Notes: generated from the letters alone by a model not told the origin. DNA of 64,000 bases from Enterobacter cloacae (GCA_014169315.1 AP022133.1:2604001-2668000), one strand, 5' to 3'; shown: positions 54,155-63,548, counted from the stretch's first letter. Numbers and translations are program-made.

Positions 54155-54848
54155 CTAACTGAATACGAAAACTATCATCCGAAACCACCGCCGAAAGCTT
54201 ATTGTCAAAATCATCCGTCGAAATGGGCATTAATGGTACGGTGATATTCTTTTCGGCCAATGTACACGTATTCGCCTGCACATTAACACTGGACGCGCTA
54301 AAACGTAATTTGCCAACAACCAGATTGTCGTATTTCCAGTCGGCTACCAGTCGGGAAGTATCTAATGTGCCAGAAGATACTGGGCCAGTCACCACAACCT
54401 GTATCGCCGCATTGAGTGTAAAGTTATACCCCATAGCACCCACCGTCGAAGTGCCTTTATGCCAGGGCGTCAGCAGGTTGCCGGGATCGAGAGCACCTCC
54501 GTCATTTGCCCACCCCGAACGGATACCTATTCCGGGGACATTCGTCGCATAAGTATTTGCCGCTGGCGCATTCGTCACATGATCGGCATCAGTTAACACC
54601 GTATACCCTTGATAAATATCACCAATTGCATTGCAGCGCAAATAAACGTTAGGCATCGTTATATCTTGCGAATACAGGATTGTGCCAATCGCTGCATCGC
54701 TATTCACGACTAACGGGGGAATAGAAAAATCAGCGTCAGAAATTACCCCTGTGTAGACTTCACAGATAGCCCACGCCGATTGACTAAACCAGGCACCTAT
54801 TACCCACACTATATGATAAAGATAAAATGCCGATTTTCTCTTTTTCAT
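54155..54848 (-). pseudogene. 5' part of IS-interrupted fimbrial tip adhesin
   Basis: N-terminal 231 codons: signal peptide (MKKRKSAFYLYHIVWVIGAWFSQSAWA), a lectin-type domain of about 150 residues beginning ICEVYTGVISDADF, and the start of a pilin domain (NTCTLAEKNITVPLMPISTDDF). The frame enters the IS after FRIQL and stops 12 codons later at 54117. The truncated protein lacks the C-terminal strands needed for chaperone uptake, so the tip adhesin is probably not assembled. Its ATG overlaps the usher stop. Confidence 0.9.
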
Positions 54849-57349
54849 GATTCATCCCTGAATGATTGACACGTCGTCGCAATAAGCAGGATTCGAGCGC
54901 TAGCCTCTTCAGGTACCTGCACCTGTCCTTCACATTGCGTATCTGGTGAGTTTCCCCACTGCACGGAAAACGACTGTGCCCCTTTCAAACCGGTAACATA
55001 CACTTCGCCATCGTCCCCGACGATGGACGTCGTCCCCGCCATGCTTAATATCGCGCCAAACGGCACAAAACCCTGACCACGTTTAAGCGTCAGCAACACC
55101 CGTTTGCCGCTCCGTGCGGTGAAATTGGCCGCCACTGCCGCGCCTTTGGTCGGCACGACATCCAGAGAAGGCTCCTGAATATCCAGATCGCTACGCTCCT
55201 GCGTGTTGACCACCACCGAATTATGGCGATAGTTGGTTAATGTCGGCACTATTGCATTGCCCCAGCGGTCGGTATAAATCCCTTGCCCACCCTGAATTTT
55301 GACATTCGCGCCATCGTTAATATGCACCACAGCAAAGGCATCCTGCAGTGAGCGCCCCAGCGTGATCCCGTTAGGATGCGCGACAATTGACCCTTGTGCG
55401 CTGTAGTTCCACTGACGGTTATCCCCCTGATAGCTATAACCAGAACTGAACTCCCCGACAGAGGCACGGTAACGACCTGAAAGATAGCCGCCATAGCCAA
55501 TATTATTATCGGTATAGCTCTGCTGCAGGTTATAGCTCAGATTATTGTCCGCCAGCGCCGTCCCGTTGATCCCTACCTGATGCGATGTATTGCTATTCTT
55601 CGAGCTGTTCAGGCTATAGGTTGCCCAGGCATCGGGTAGCCAACGAGAAAGAGGAATATTCAACGTTAAAGAGAGCTGATGGTCGTCATCCGTTGAGGGC
55701 GTTTTCGTCAGGCTATAGTTGATTGACCAGTTGGTGCCTGCCCAGGTCGTGCTATATCCCATGCTTACACTCCGCTCATGCCCCTCCATATACCAGTAAT
55801 CTTGTTGGTAGGCATTCATATACACGGACCCCCACTCCCCAACCGACTGTGATAAATTCACCTGCAAACGACTGCGACGGTTATTGGTGTTCCGATAGCT
55901 GTAAATGCTGTCATCATCGTCATACTGTTTGTTGTCGCGTCGGTCGATCGCCTCCTGGAAGGTGTAGAACCCGGAAGTTGAATAGCGGTAGCTCGCCAGT
56001 GTCACCGTGGTGTTGGTAATGGGGAAATCCTTTGCATACTGCGCACGCCATGATAGCCCTTGCGAGTCGCCCTCATCGCCTAATGACGCTTTCGCCGCAG
56101 TCACATCCATTGAGACAGAGCCTAAGTTGTGTAAATCCGCACCGATCCCCACAAGGCCCGAGCGATACATTGATGCGCCGAGTAAACCACTGTAGACGGT
56201 AATGCCGTAAGGCAGGCCGTAAATCACCGTCGCCTGCGCAAAGTCCGGCTCCTCGCCACCATCGACATCGCGGTAACGTCCCGCCGCGATGCTGTATTTC
56301 AGCGCCCCTTCACGCTGCAGTACCGGTACGGACGAACTGGCCTGAATAAAACTATGCTCTGAACCATCGGCTTCCTGAACGGTAACCTCCAGATCCGCGC
56401 CAGCGGTTACCTGGCTTAAATCACGGATCTCAAAAGGCCCGGAGGAAACATAGGTCTGGTAAATAGTGTAACCATTTTGCTTGATCGTCACCTTCGCGTC
56501 GCTGTTCGCAATACCGCGCACCACAGGCGCAAAACCCTGCTGACTACTGGGCAACATACTGATGTCGGTTTCTATCTTCGCGCCTGTCATCTGCACGCTG
56601 TCGAACAACTCGCCGTCGGTATAAGTCTGGCCCAACTCAAACTGGCTTTTCAGCGCTTTAATATCGCGCTGTAACACGGTGCTGATTGACTCCCAGCCAT
56701 TGCTATTTTCCCAGGTACTGTTGTTACGCAGCCGCCACGGCCCTATATTCAGACCAGAGTTCGCACTCATCCATTGCGAATTATCCGTATTACTGCCGTT
56801 TTTTTGGCGAGAACCGGAAATATAGTAACTCGACCATAGCACCGGTATACCCTCATCCCACTCTTGCGGGTCCACTTCACCCACTGCGGCGACATTACGA
56901 TAAATTTGCGGAATGCGTAAATGCAGGGTTTGCGTATCAGGACTAAAATCATAGCTGGCTTCGGGAAGATAATCGGCGATATCCCCGATGACGTCATTAT
57001 CCGCGAACGAAGCGAATGTTTTGACCGTATCGACTTTCACACCAAACTGGCGCAATTCACCTTTGGTGAGTTGTGGAATTAATTTCTTTTTATCCGGCGA
57101 TAAAACATACGTCAGATTTTTTTTGGCAATCTTATCTTGATCCCAGATAATACTTGTCAGATAACGCCCTGGCGTCAGACCATTATTTTTCAAATAGGAT
57201 TCAATGGCACCAGTATTTTCAAGCGGAGAATCGGTTTCCAGAACGCTAAGATTGAAATAGTCCTCAGCGAATACTGAGCTACAGACTGAATATAAACTGA
57301 ATACAATAGCATTCAGGACCCATGTTCGAACTGGTCGCGATGCAGGCAT
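54845..57349 (-). CDS. Fimbrial outer-membrane usher (FimD family)
   Basis: Usher of 834 residues that forms the outer-membrane pore and assembles pilus subunits. Signal peptide about 1-28 (ending SVFAEDYFNL), N-terminal chaperone-binding domain, 24-strand barrel with plug (QNGYTIYQTYVSSGPFEIRDL is the plug-side motif), and C-terminal domains ending GEVYVTGLKGAQSFSVQWG and a CEGQV / TTCQ cysteine pair. Between the chaperone and adhesin genes; its stop overlaps the adhesin ATG (ATGA). Operon fimA-C-D-adhesin reads leftward. Confidence 0.94.
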   Translation of the reverse strand: MPASRPVRTWVLNAIVFSLYSVCSSVFAEDYFNLSVLETDSPLENTGAIESYLKNNGLTPGRYLTSIIWDQDKIAKKNLTYVLSPDKKKLIPQLTKGELRQFGVKVDTVKTFASFADNDVIGDIADYLPEASYDFSPDTQTLHLRIPQIYRNVAAVGEVDPQEWDEGIPVLWSSYYISGSRQKNGSNTDNSQWMSANSGLNIGPWRLRNNSTWENSNGWESISTVLQRDIKALKSQFELGQTYTDGELFDSVQMTGAKIETDISMLPSSQQGFAPVVRGIANSDAKVTIKQNGYTIYQTYVSSGPFEIRDLSQVTAGADLEVTVQEADGSEHSFIQASSSVPVLQREGALKYSIAAGRYRDVDGGEEPDFAQATVIYGLPYGITVYSGLLGASMYRSGLVGIGADLHNLGSVSMDVTAAKASLGDEGDSQGLSWRAQYAKDFPITNTTVTLASYRYSTSGFYTFQEAIDRRDNKQYDDDDSIYSYRNTNNRRSRLQVNLSQSVGEWGSVYMNAYQQDYWYMEGHERSVSMGYSTTWAGTNWSINYSLTKTPSTDDDHQLSLTLNIPLSRWLPDAWATYSLNSSKNSNTSHQVGINGTALADNNLSYNLQQSYTDNNIGYGGYLSGRYRASVGEFSSGYSYQGDNRQWNYSAQGSIVAHPNGITLGRSLQDAFAVVHINDGANVKIQGGQGIYTDRWGNAIVPTLTNYRHNSVVVNTQERSDLDIQEPSLDVVPTKGAAVAANFTARSGKRVLLTLKRGQGFVPFGAILSMAGTTSIVGDDGEVYVTGLKGAQSFSVQWGNSPDTQCEGQVQVPEEASARILLIATTCQSFRDES

Positions 57350-57388
57350 GATAAAATTCTCTTATTAAATTCCATTTATTTCATCCAA

Positions 57389-58099
57389 TTACAATGACTG
57401 CTTATGAGATACTGTTTCTGTGCCAAAATCGTTGATGGCAGTCCACTCAGCATTGCCGGTACTACCCGCTAATAAAGTAAAATGCTGTTCACTTAATGGT
57501 GCCACCATCATACTGATAGCCGATGGTGTGTTTTTTTCATCCGACGGAACAACGGCTTTGCCACCTACAGTCAACTGACCAAACGTGATATAATAAGGTG
57601 TTGGGTTTTTCGCTATCAGTTGATTACCCTGGCGGTGAAACTGGATTTTTTCCCAGGCGGTTTTCGCATCGTAGCCATTTAATTTTCCTGGACGCCAAAA
57701 CAGCTTAACGCGTGTTTTTATGGCAAACTGTAATGTGTTTTTATTTTTCAGTGATTCTGGAATAGCCGATACTGATTTCACATTTACCAGGAAGAGCGAT
57801 TCGCGATCCTGTGGTAACGCGCTGCCGTTACCGGTATAGACCACATGTAATAATGTTTGACGCCCCTCTTCTAGCTTATAAATCGGAGGCGTAATAACGA
57901 AGGGGGCTTTGCTGTCATCAACATTGCTCACCCAACTTTGAACTAAATAGCGTTCATCGTTATCTTTATTTTTTAAAGATATCTGGACTTCTGCCTGATC
58001 GGCAGGATAGATAACCCGGGTGCCACCGAGCACAACACCAGCCTGGGCCGAACTGGCGAATAAAATAACACCAGCAATGGCTGCAATATTCCACTTCAT
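57389..58099 (-). CDS. Periplasmic pilus chaperone (FimC/PapD family)
   Basis: Two-domain immunoglobulin-fold chaperone of 236 residues that donates a strand to pilin subunits. Signal peptide MKWNIAAIAGVILFASSAQA; the mature N-terminus GVVLGGTRVIYPADQAEVQISLKNKD has the conserved Arg of the subunit-anchoring cleft, and KTRVKLFWRP has the Lys. The G1 strand region NTLQFAIKTRVKLF is present. 39 bp before the usher gene and 59 bp after the major pilin. Confidence 0.94.
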   Translation of the reverse strand: MKWNIAAIAGVILFASSAQAGVVLGGTRVIYPADQAEVQISLKNKDNDERYLVQSWVSNVDDSKAPFVITPPIYKLEEGRQTLLHVVYTGNGSALPQDRESLFLVNVKSVSAIPESLKNKNTLQFAIKTRVKLFWRPGKLNGYDAKTAWEKIQFHRQGNQLIAKNPTPYYITFGQLTVGGKAVVPSDEKNTPSAISMMVAPLSEQHFTLLAGSTGNAEWTAINDFGTETVSHKQSL

Positions 58100-58158
58100 A
58101 AATGGTTCCCGGTCATCAGGAATATCTGACTGGATATCAGCCAGATACTTACAATACT

Positions 58159-58701
58159 TTAACGATAAAGCAGCGTATAAGTTGCCTGCGCGGTATAATC
58201 ACCGGCAGTCGGTTTAACCGACCCTACCTGTACGACCTTCGCCGTATAAGTGAAGGTCGCCGCTCCGGTGCCTTTCACGGTTTTATCCGATGTTGATGCA
58301 GGCTCTGAATTGTCAAACAGAACATCGGCCCCCGCCCAGTTAACCAGACGGACCCCCACATTAGTGGCGACTCCTGTTGTTTTCAGCACGCTCGTCTTAC
58401 TGGTGACGGTTGTACCATTAAACTTCAGATTGATTTTGTCGATATTGGTATCACAACCCGTCAACGCAATATCGAATGTTTGGGAATCGCCAACAGAATC
58501 ATCAGCAGTAAATGCCGAAGGATAGACGTCTTTAAACGTAACGGTACCGTTAGCGTCCGTACTGTTTACGGTGACATCACAAGTATCGTCAATAATCTTC
58601 CCGTTAAAAGTGACTGTCCCCGTATCTGTTGCGAAAGCGGATGACATGCCCCCCGCGAGCAGACTGCCAATAAACAACGCGCAAAGCGACTTTTTACACA
58701 T
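58159..58701 (-). CDS. Major fimbrial subunit (FimA family)
   Basis: Pilin of 180 residues with signal peptide MCKKSLCALFIGSLLAGGMSSAFA. The mature part begins TDTGTVTFNGKIIDDTCDV; the two cysteines (DDTCDV and LTGCDT) form the conserved pilin disulfide, and the C-terminus QATYTLLYR has the penultimate aromatic typical of chaperone-usher pilins. First gene of the operon; its promoter must be in the AT-rich block upstream. No invertible switch or recombinase gene is seen nearby. Confidence 0.94.
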   Translation of the reverse strand: MCKKSLCALFIGSLLAGGMSSAFATDTGTVTFNGKIIDDTCDVTVNSTDANGTVTFKDVYPSAFTADDSVGDSQTFDIALTGCDTNIDKINLKFNGTTVTSKTSVLKTTGVATNVGVRLVNWAGADVLFDNSEPASTSDKTVKGTGAATFTYTAKVVQVGSVKPTAGDYTAQATYTLLYR

Positions 58702-58988
58702 AATGCATTCCTTATTTATGTTTATTCATCACCAGATAAATGTTTTTATTAACGAAAGGGAAGTAAAGAAAAACAGCAAGCAACCACGCAGATAAAATTT
58801 TCCGAGCCCTATACTCACCATAGAAAATCAGACTGTTTTCTCATGCCTCATTCGATTTATTAATATTAAATTAATATGCCACCACTCATGATGCGGCACA
58901 ATTTAAATATAATTAAACGTCAATTAAATTATATTAAATTTAAAAAAATTAATATAAAAATAAAATACGCAAAGTATCTGAACAGAGC
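58702..58988. other. AT-rich promoter region of the fimbrial operon
   Basis: No gene. Very AT-rich from 58850 to 58975, with runs of A/T that would suit H-NS silencing. I searched by eye for fimS-like inverted repeats and found none. Confidence 0.55.
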
Positions 58989-59145
58989 AAGATTGATCAG
59001 GGACATGGCCGCATTGAAGTCCATCAATCGTACGTGCTTGACAGTTCAGAACTGGAAGGTGATTTTCCACGCTGGAAAAACCTGAAAGGTGTTGTCCTGA
59101 TTGAAGATTTTCGTCCTGAAAAAGGTCAGATTGCGTTCCTGTTGC
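58989..59145 (+). pseudogene. ISAs1-family transposase fragment
   Basis: In one frame this reads DQGHGRIEVHQSYVLD, then DFPRWKNLKGVVLIED and PEKGQ, resembling the GHGRIE...W..LK.VV segment of ISAs1-type (H-repeat) transposases. About 50 codons remain with no terminal repeats. It sits exactly between the fimbrial block and the abgT remnant, so it probably marks an old recombination junction. Confidence 0.7.
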
Positions 59146-59163
59146 CGGGTACCCTTCCCGATA

Positions 59164-59337
59164 GTTTTTAGTTTAGGTTTCCTGCAACGCGATAAACCCG
59201 AAGCAAAACGGGGTACCTACTATTCGCTGCTCTTGCCCTATCCGCTTATCTTTTTAGGGGTATGGCTGATAATGCGGGTGACATGGTATCTTGTCGGCCT
59301 GCCGACTGGACCGGGGATATACCCGGGGCTGCACTAA
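59164..59337 (+). pseudogene. abgT: C-terminal remnant of abgT (p-aminobenzoyl-glutamate transporter)
   Basis: The last 57 codons of an AbgT-type transporter: GFLQRDKPEAKRGTYYSLLL, then a hydrophobic helix and [14 protein letters not shown] to a stop. The segment LLPYPLIFLGVWL...VGLP.GPG matches the AbgT C-terminus. In E. coli abgT lies immediately upstream of ogt on the same strand, and this remnant ends 10 bases before ogt. Confidence 0.75.
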
Positions 59338-59347
59338 AGGAATATTG

Positions 59348-59863
59348 ATGCTGAGATTACTCGAAGACAAAATTGCGACGCCGCTTGGGCCGCTGTGGGT
59401 TATCGCGGACGAGCAGTTCAGCCTGCGCGCTGTCGAATGGGAAGAGCACAGCAACCGCATGGAAGAGCTGCTCGATATTCATTATCGTACTCAGGGCTAT
59501 GAGCGCATCAGCGCCACCAATCCGGGTGGACTGAGCGATAAGCTCACGGCGTATTTTGAGGGCGACCTCAGCATCATCGACACCCTGCCAACCGCCACGG
59601 CGGGAACCCCCTTCCAGCGTGAGGTATGGCAGGCACTGCGCAGCATTCCCTGCGGGCATGTCATGCACTATGGCCAGCTCGCCGAGCAGTTAGGTCGCGC
59701 AGGTGCGGCGCGCGCGGTGGGTGCCGCGAATGGTTCCAACCCCGTCAGTATCGTCGTGCCCTGCCATCGCGTTATTGGCCGTAACGGCACCATGACGGGC
59801 TATGCCGGTGGCGTGCAGCGGAAAGAGTGGTTGCTGCGCCACGAAGGGTATCTTCTGCTGTAG
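59348..59863 (+). CDS. ogt: Methylated-DNA--protein-cysteine methyltransferase Ogt
   Basis: Suicide repair protein that removes O6-alkylguanine and O4-alkylthymine adducts. ATG at 59348 (AAGGAA upstream) gives 171 residues, as in E. coli; the longer frame reads into the abgT remnant. Acceptor Cys139 is in [21 protein letters not shown], and the DNA-binding Arg finger is in [17 protein letters not shown]. Same order before fnr as in E. coli. Confidence 0.97.
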   Translation: MLRLLEDKIATPLGPLWVIADEQFSLRAVEWEEHSNRMEELLDIHYRTQGYERISATNPGGLSDKLTAYFEGDLSIIDTLPTATAGTPFQREVWQALRSIPCGHVMHYGQLAEQLGRAGAARAVGAANGSNPVSIVVPCHRVIGRNGTMTGYAGGVQRKEWLLRHEGYLLL

Positions 59864-60013
59864 ACTCCAGGCTTTTTGTGCTTAATTTTCTTCCAGTTAG
59901 GCTAAAAATCCATAATCAAGCTGTGGAATTTCAAGAAGATGGCAACACGTTGTCGTCTCTTGTTCTTATTGGTGGTTTGTCAGGCTTACGTACTTACCAA
60001 AAAGATGTTAAAA

Positions 60014-60027
60014 TTGACTAATATCAA
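60014..60027 (+). promoter_or_regulatory. FNR box in the fnr promoter
   Basis: TTGACTAATATCAA fits TTGAT-N4-ATCAA with one mismatch and lies 20 bases before the fnr start. It should mediate anaerobic autorepression of fnr. Confidence 0.8.
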
Positions 60028-60046
60028 TTAAGGCTTGAGCAAACCT

Positions 60047-60799
60047 ATGATCCCAGAAAAGCGAATTATACGACGCATTCAGTCTGGCGGTTGTGCTATC
60101 CATTGTCAGGATTGCAGCATCAGCCAGCTCTGTATCCCGTTTACCCTGAATGAGCATGAACTCGATCAGCTTGATAATATCATCGAGCGCAAAAAGCCTA
60201 TTCAGAAAGGGCAGACGCTGTTTAAAGCGGGAGACGAACTGAAATCGCTCTATGCTATCCGTTCTGGCACCATTAAAAGCTACACCATCACTGAACAAGG
60301 TGATGAGCAAATCACCGGCTTCCATCTGGCGGGCGACCTGGTCGGCTTTGACGCCATCGGTACTGGCCATCACCCGAGCTTTGCTCAGGCGCTGGAAACC
60401 TCAATGGTTTGCGAGATCCCGTTTGAAACGCTGGATGACCTGTCCGGAAAAATGCCTAACCTGCGCCAGCAGATGATGCGTTTGATGAGCGGTGAGATCA
60501 AAGGCGATCAGGACATGATCCTGCTGCTTTCCAAAAAGAATGCAGAAGAGCGACTGGCTGCGTTTATCTATAACCTCTCCCGCCGTTTCGCCGAGCGTGG
60601 TTTCTCCACGCGTGAGTTCCGCCTGACCATGACGCGTGGCGATATTGGTAACTACCTGGGCCTGACCGTTGAAACCATCAGCCGTCTGCTGGGTCGTTTC
60701 CAGAAAAGCGGCATGCTGGCCGTTAAAGGTAAATACATCACCATCGAAAACGGTGAAGCGCTGGCGGTACTCGCCGGAAACTCCCGCAACGTGGCATAA
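60047..60799 (+). CDS. fnr: FNR, oxygen-sensing global regulator
   Basis: CRP-family activator/repressor of anaerobic genes whose [4Fe-4S] cluster is destroyed by oxygen. ATG 60047 gives 250 residues, as in E. coli; a TTG four codons upstream is rejected. Cluster cysteines 20, 23, 29 ([16 protein letters not shown]) and 122 (SMVCEIPF) are present, as are the dimer helix and the recognition helix [16 protein letters not shown]. Candidate target sites are seen at its own promoter and ahead of ynfE. Confidence 0.98.
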   Translation: MIPEKRIIRRIQSGGCAIHCQDCSISQLCIPFTLNEHELDQLDNIIERKKPIQKGQTLFKAGDELKSLYAIRSGTIKSYTITEQGDEQITGFHLAGDLVGFDAIGTGHHPSFAQALETSMVCEIPFETLDDLSGKMPNLRQQMMRLMSGEIKGDQDMILLLSKKNAEERLAAFIYNLSRRFAERGFSTREFRLTMTRGDIGNYLGLTVETISRLLGRFQKSGMLAVKGKYITIENGEALAVLAGNSRNVA

Positions 60800-60817
60800 A
60801 ACCACCGCATGACTGAT

Positions 60818-60860
60818 GCCAGATTGATAAATTTCAGTAATTTATTGATCTGGCTTTTTT
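60818..60860 (+). terminator. fnr terminator overlapping a prophage attachment site
   Basis: GCCAGATTGATAAATT pairs with AATTTATTGATCTGGC (two mismatches, 5-base loop) and is followed by six T. The right arm is part of the 28-bp direct repeat that bounds the decayed element. Confidence 0.75.
60827..60854 (+). other. Putative attL: 28-bp direct repeat, left copy
   Basis: Matches 62432-62459 at 26 of 28 positions; the last 15 bases (ATTTATTGATCTGGC) are identical. In E. coli fnr and uspE are adjacent; here 1.7 kb separates them, with integrase and holin scars inside. Confidence 0.75.
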
Positions 60861-60939
60861 ATCCATCAATATTCAATAAATTATTGTAATATCAACGACA
60901 TGATAAATCCATTACCAGACAATAGCGGAGTATATCAGT

Positions 60940-61185
60940 TCATTTAACACCCCTAAAACCACGCCCATTTTTCGTAGCTCCCACGCCTCTCTCCAGTTTC
61001 ACAATTCCCGGATTCGTCGCAGCAATTAAGCACGACATAATCGTCAAACTCACCTGCCAGCGCATCGTCCCCTTGAAGGTTTTGGTGTAGACACCTCGTC
61101 GCAAAAAGATAATCGATTGAACAAACATAAAGGGGCAGGTCAGAAAAATTGCACATACCGTGAACCAATATTGAAATCCCATCAC
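60940..61185 (-). CDS. Doubtful small membrane ORF within the prophage remnant
   Basis: An 81-codon frame with a hydrophobic N-terminal half (FQYWFTVCAIFLTCPFMFVQSIIFL) and a basic tail. I do not recognise a family and no good ribosome site is seen. It lies in decayed phage DNA and may be meaningless. Confidence 0.25.
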   Translation of the reverse strand: MMGFQYWFTVCAIFLTCPFMFVQSIIFLRRGVYTKTFKGTMRWQVSLTIMSCLIAATNPGIVKLERGVGATKNGRGFRGVK

Positions 61186-61256
61186 CTGTCATTCCCGTTA
61201 ATTTTTGGGTCATTATTACACAGGTTTGTCAGATTCCCGTCAGAATGGCGTAATGA

Positions 61257-61412
61257 TCAGCCGCCGAGCACCATGAACAGGCCGACACTATTACTGGCGC
61301 TGATCGGCAGGATCATCTTCGCGATGCACTCGTCATACCCAACACCATCGGGGCATGGGATAGCGTTCCACTGCTCGGGGCTGTAGGCAGCACCAGTGGT
61401 TATTTTTTCCAT
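61257..61412 (-). pseudogene. Probable phage holin remnant
   Basis: The frame from 61412 reads MEKITTGAAYSPEQWNAI and then loses similarity. MEKITTG..Y is the start of lambdoid S-type holins, whose PxQWxAIG segment is normally some 20 residues further on, so an internal deletion has joined the two. The first membrane helix is missing. Identification is from memory of the family. Confidence 0.5.
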
Positions 61413-61585
61413 GCGATGTATGCTCTCACCTCGCTGAGCACGGGTGCTGTGTTGAGAAATAAAAAAGGTCGCCAATTGGCAACCCTAAGAAAAAACCTGC
61501 AGAGCGAGTCCATAAAAAAATTTGATTAAATCTCCTGCTAAACAGGCCGATAAGATCGCTATCTAAACTATCACGAGGAAATTTT

Positions 61586-61894
61586 ATGGCTATTAAACAT
61601 GCAGGCATTTGCGGTCATTGCCGTGAGACTGTTAGCCCATTCATCATCGAAGAAAACACTTTCCAGCGTGATAAATGTGAGTGCCCGGAATGTCATGGGA
61701 TTCTTTATGCTTGCCGGACACCTGGCTGCGATGATTATGCTAAAGGCGGAAAAGCATACGATGAAGAATTATGTCCTGGATGCACAAAGGCAATAGCTGA
61801 AAACGCTGGAACAATTGTAAAATCTATTGCTGGTGTGGCTCTTACGATCGGCACAACAGTTGCTACAAACCACTTCACTGACAAGAAGAAATAA
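61586..61894 (+). CDS. Zinc-ribbon protein with C-terminal hydrophobic segment
   Basis: Protein of 102 residues with four cysteine pairs: CGHC, CECPEC, CRTPGC and CPGC, enough for two zinc ribbons, followed by a hydrophobic stretch (TIVKSIAGVALTIGTTVATNHF) and a KKK end. CACGAGGAAATTTT precedes the ATG, so it looks expressed and intact, unlike its surroundings. Function unknown; it resembles small cargo genes of prophages or mobile islands. It is the only plausible intact gene between the two att repeats. Confidence 0.65.
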   Translation: MAIKHAGICGHCRETVSPFIIEENTFQRDKCECPECHGILYACRTPGCDDYAKGGKAYDEELCPGCTKAIAENAGTIVKSIAGVALTIGTTVATNHFTDKKK

Positions 61895-62097
61895 TAATAT
61901 CAAGCGATCGTAAAACTAATCCATAAATGAAAAGCCCAAAGCGTTGACCTCGGGCTTGAATTCTTTGTGTCGACAATCAAAGCTATGGACGACGATATTA
62001 TATTTACATGAAATGTATGCTGTTTAATTGACCTTTGCAATGCCCTGCTGCAAAAAGGTCGCCTTTTGTTGTGATCGTGTTCTCATAGTGCAGGAAA

Positions 62098-62406
62098 GTG
62101 GGTTATTTTTCCAAAAACGCTATATCCTATGGATGGAAGCAGGGTTTACGCCGAGCGGGAATTCGCGAACGTCACCCATACCAGTCCAGGCACACTTATG
62201 CATGCTGGTCTCTTTCGGCAGGGGCCAACCCTTCCTTTATTGCTACTCAAATGGGTCATGAGGATTCCAGGAGGGTTTACGTAGTTTATGCCAAATGGAT
62301 CGGCGATATGGACAAGGACCAGGTGACTATCATAACCAACAGAATTACGACCGGTTTGCCCCCATCACGCCCCCAGAGCGTTACGAACACGAAGAAATGC
62401 CTTTGA
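62098..62406 (+). pseudogene. int: C-terminal fragment of a tyrosine integrase
   Basis: About 100 codons of catalytic domain: HPYQSRHTYACWSLSAGANP carries the R-H-x-x segment, FIATQMGHEDS the His/Gly motif, and VYVVYAKWIGDM the Tyr nucleophile. The N-terminal two thirds are gone; a frame upstream (62028-62100) may hold more debris. It sits just inside the right att repeat, the normal position of an integrase gene. Confidence 0.8.
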
Positions 62407-62431
62407 AATCAGTGCAACTCAAGAATTACCA

Positions 62432-62459
62432 ATAAATTTTAGTGATTTATTGATCTGGC
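62432..62459 (+). other. Putative attR: 28-bp direct repeat, right copy
   Basis: ATAAATTTTAGTGATT followed by TATTGATCTGGC, matching 60827-60854 at 26 of 28 positions. The integrase fragment ends 26 bases before it. Confidence 0.75.
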
Positions 62460-62542
62460 AAAAACTTCCCCCCTGTTTGATTCAAGATATATAGGTTACT
62501 CTTTTACTTACAGACTGTGGTGACAGTTGTAAGGAGACCTGT

Positions 62543-63493
62543 ATGGCAAAGTATCAAAATATGCTGGTGGCCATCGATCCTAACCAGGACGATCAACCCG
62601 CGTTACGGCGTGCTGTGTATTTACATCAACGGATTGGTGGCAAAATCAAAGCGTTTTTGCCGATCTATGACTTCTCATACGAGATGACCACCCTTCTGTC
62701 GCCTGACGAGCGTACGGCTATGCGTCAGGGAGTGATCAGTCAACGTACTGCGTGGATCCGCGAGCAGGCGAAATACTACCTCGAAGCGGGTGTCCCTATC
62801 GATATTAAAGTGGTCTGGCACAACCGACCTTTCGAAGCCATTATTCAGGAAATTATTGCCGATAGGCACGACCTGCTGCTGAAAATGGCGCACCAGCACG
62901 ACAAACTGGAATCCGTAATTTTCACGCCTACCGACTGGCACCTGTTGCGTAAATGCCCATGCCCGGTCTGGATGGTGAAAGACCAGCCGTGGCCTGAAGG
63001 GGGTAAAGCCGTCGTGGCTGTAAACCTGGCGAGCGAAGAGGATTATCATAATTCACTGAACGAAAAGCTGGTGAAAGAGACACTGCAGCTTGCCGAACAG
63101 GTTAACCACACCGAAGTGCATCTGGTGGGGGCTTATCCGGTCACCCCGATCAATATTGCGATTGAACTGCCTGAATTTGATCCGAGCGTCTATAACGATG
63201 CGATCCGTGGTCAGCACCTGCTGGCGATGAAAGCGTTGCGCCAGAAATTCGGTATTGATGAAAAAATGACGCACGTGGAAAAAGGGTTGCCTGAAGAAGT
63301 GATCCCGGATTTAGCAGAACACCTGCAGGCCGGGATTGTGGTACTGGGTACCATTGGCCGCACCGGTATTTCCGCCGCCTTCCTGGGGAATACTGCCGAA
63401 CAGGTAATCGACCATCTGCGCTGCGACCTGCTGGTCATCAAGCCGGATCAATACCAGACTCCGGTTGAACTGGACGATCCAGAGGACGATTGA
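62543..63493 (+). CDS. uspE: Universal stress protein UspE
   Basis: Tandem universal stress protein of 316 residues, the E. coli UspE length. Two Usp domains (about 1-150 and 155-305); the second has a nucleotide-type loop [21 protein letters not shown]. Involved in stress survival, motility and aggregation in E. coli. AAGGAGACC precedes the ATG. Normally adjacent to fnr; here the decayed prophage intervenes, so any read-through from fnr is lost. Confidence 0.97.
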   Translation: MAKYQNMLVAIDPNQDDQPALRRAVYLHQRIGGKIKAFLPIYDFSYEMTTLLSPDERTAMRQGVISQRTAWIREQAKYYLEAGVPIDIKVVWHNRPFEAIIQEIIADRHDLLLKMAHQHDKLESVIFTPTDWHLLRKCPCPVWMVKDQPWPEGGKAVVAVNLASEEDYHNSLNEKLVKETLQLAEQVNHTEVHLVGAYPVTPINIAIELPEFDPSVYNDAIRGQHLLAMKALRQKFGIDEKMTHVEKGLPEEVIPDLAEHLQAGIVVLGTIGRTGISAAFLGNTAEQVIDHLRCDLLVIKPDQYQTPVELDDPEDD

Positions 63494-63517
63494 GCCATAA
63501 CGTCCGGTAGCCGCCAG

Positions 63518-63548
63518 TAAAAAAAGCCGCCAAATCTGGCGGCTTTTT
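63518..63548. terminator. Bidirectional terminator between uspE and pntB
   Basis: GCCGCCA-AATC-TGGCGGC stem with eight A before and five T after, so it works on both strands. The two genes are convergent. Confidence 0.92.

Noticed and set aside
58702..58988. Invertible fimS-type switch upstream of fimA
   Set aside because: No pair of short inverted repeats with a promoter between them and no fimB/fimE-like recombinase gene in the window.
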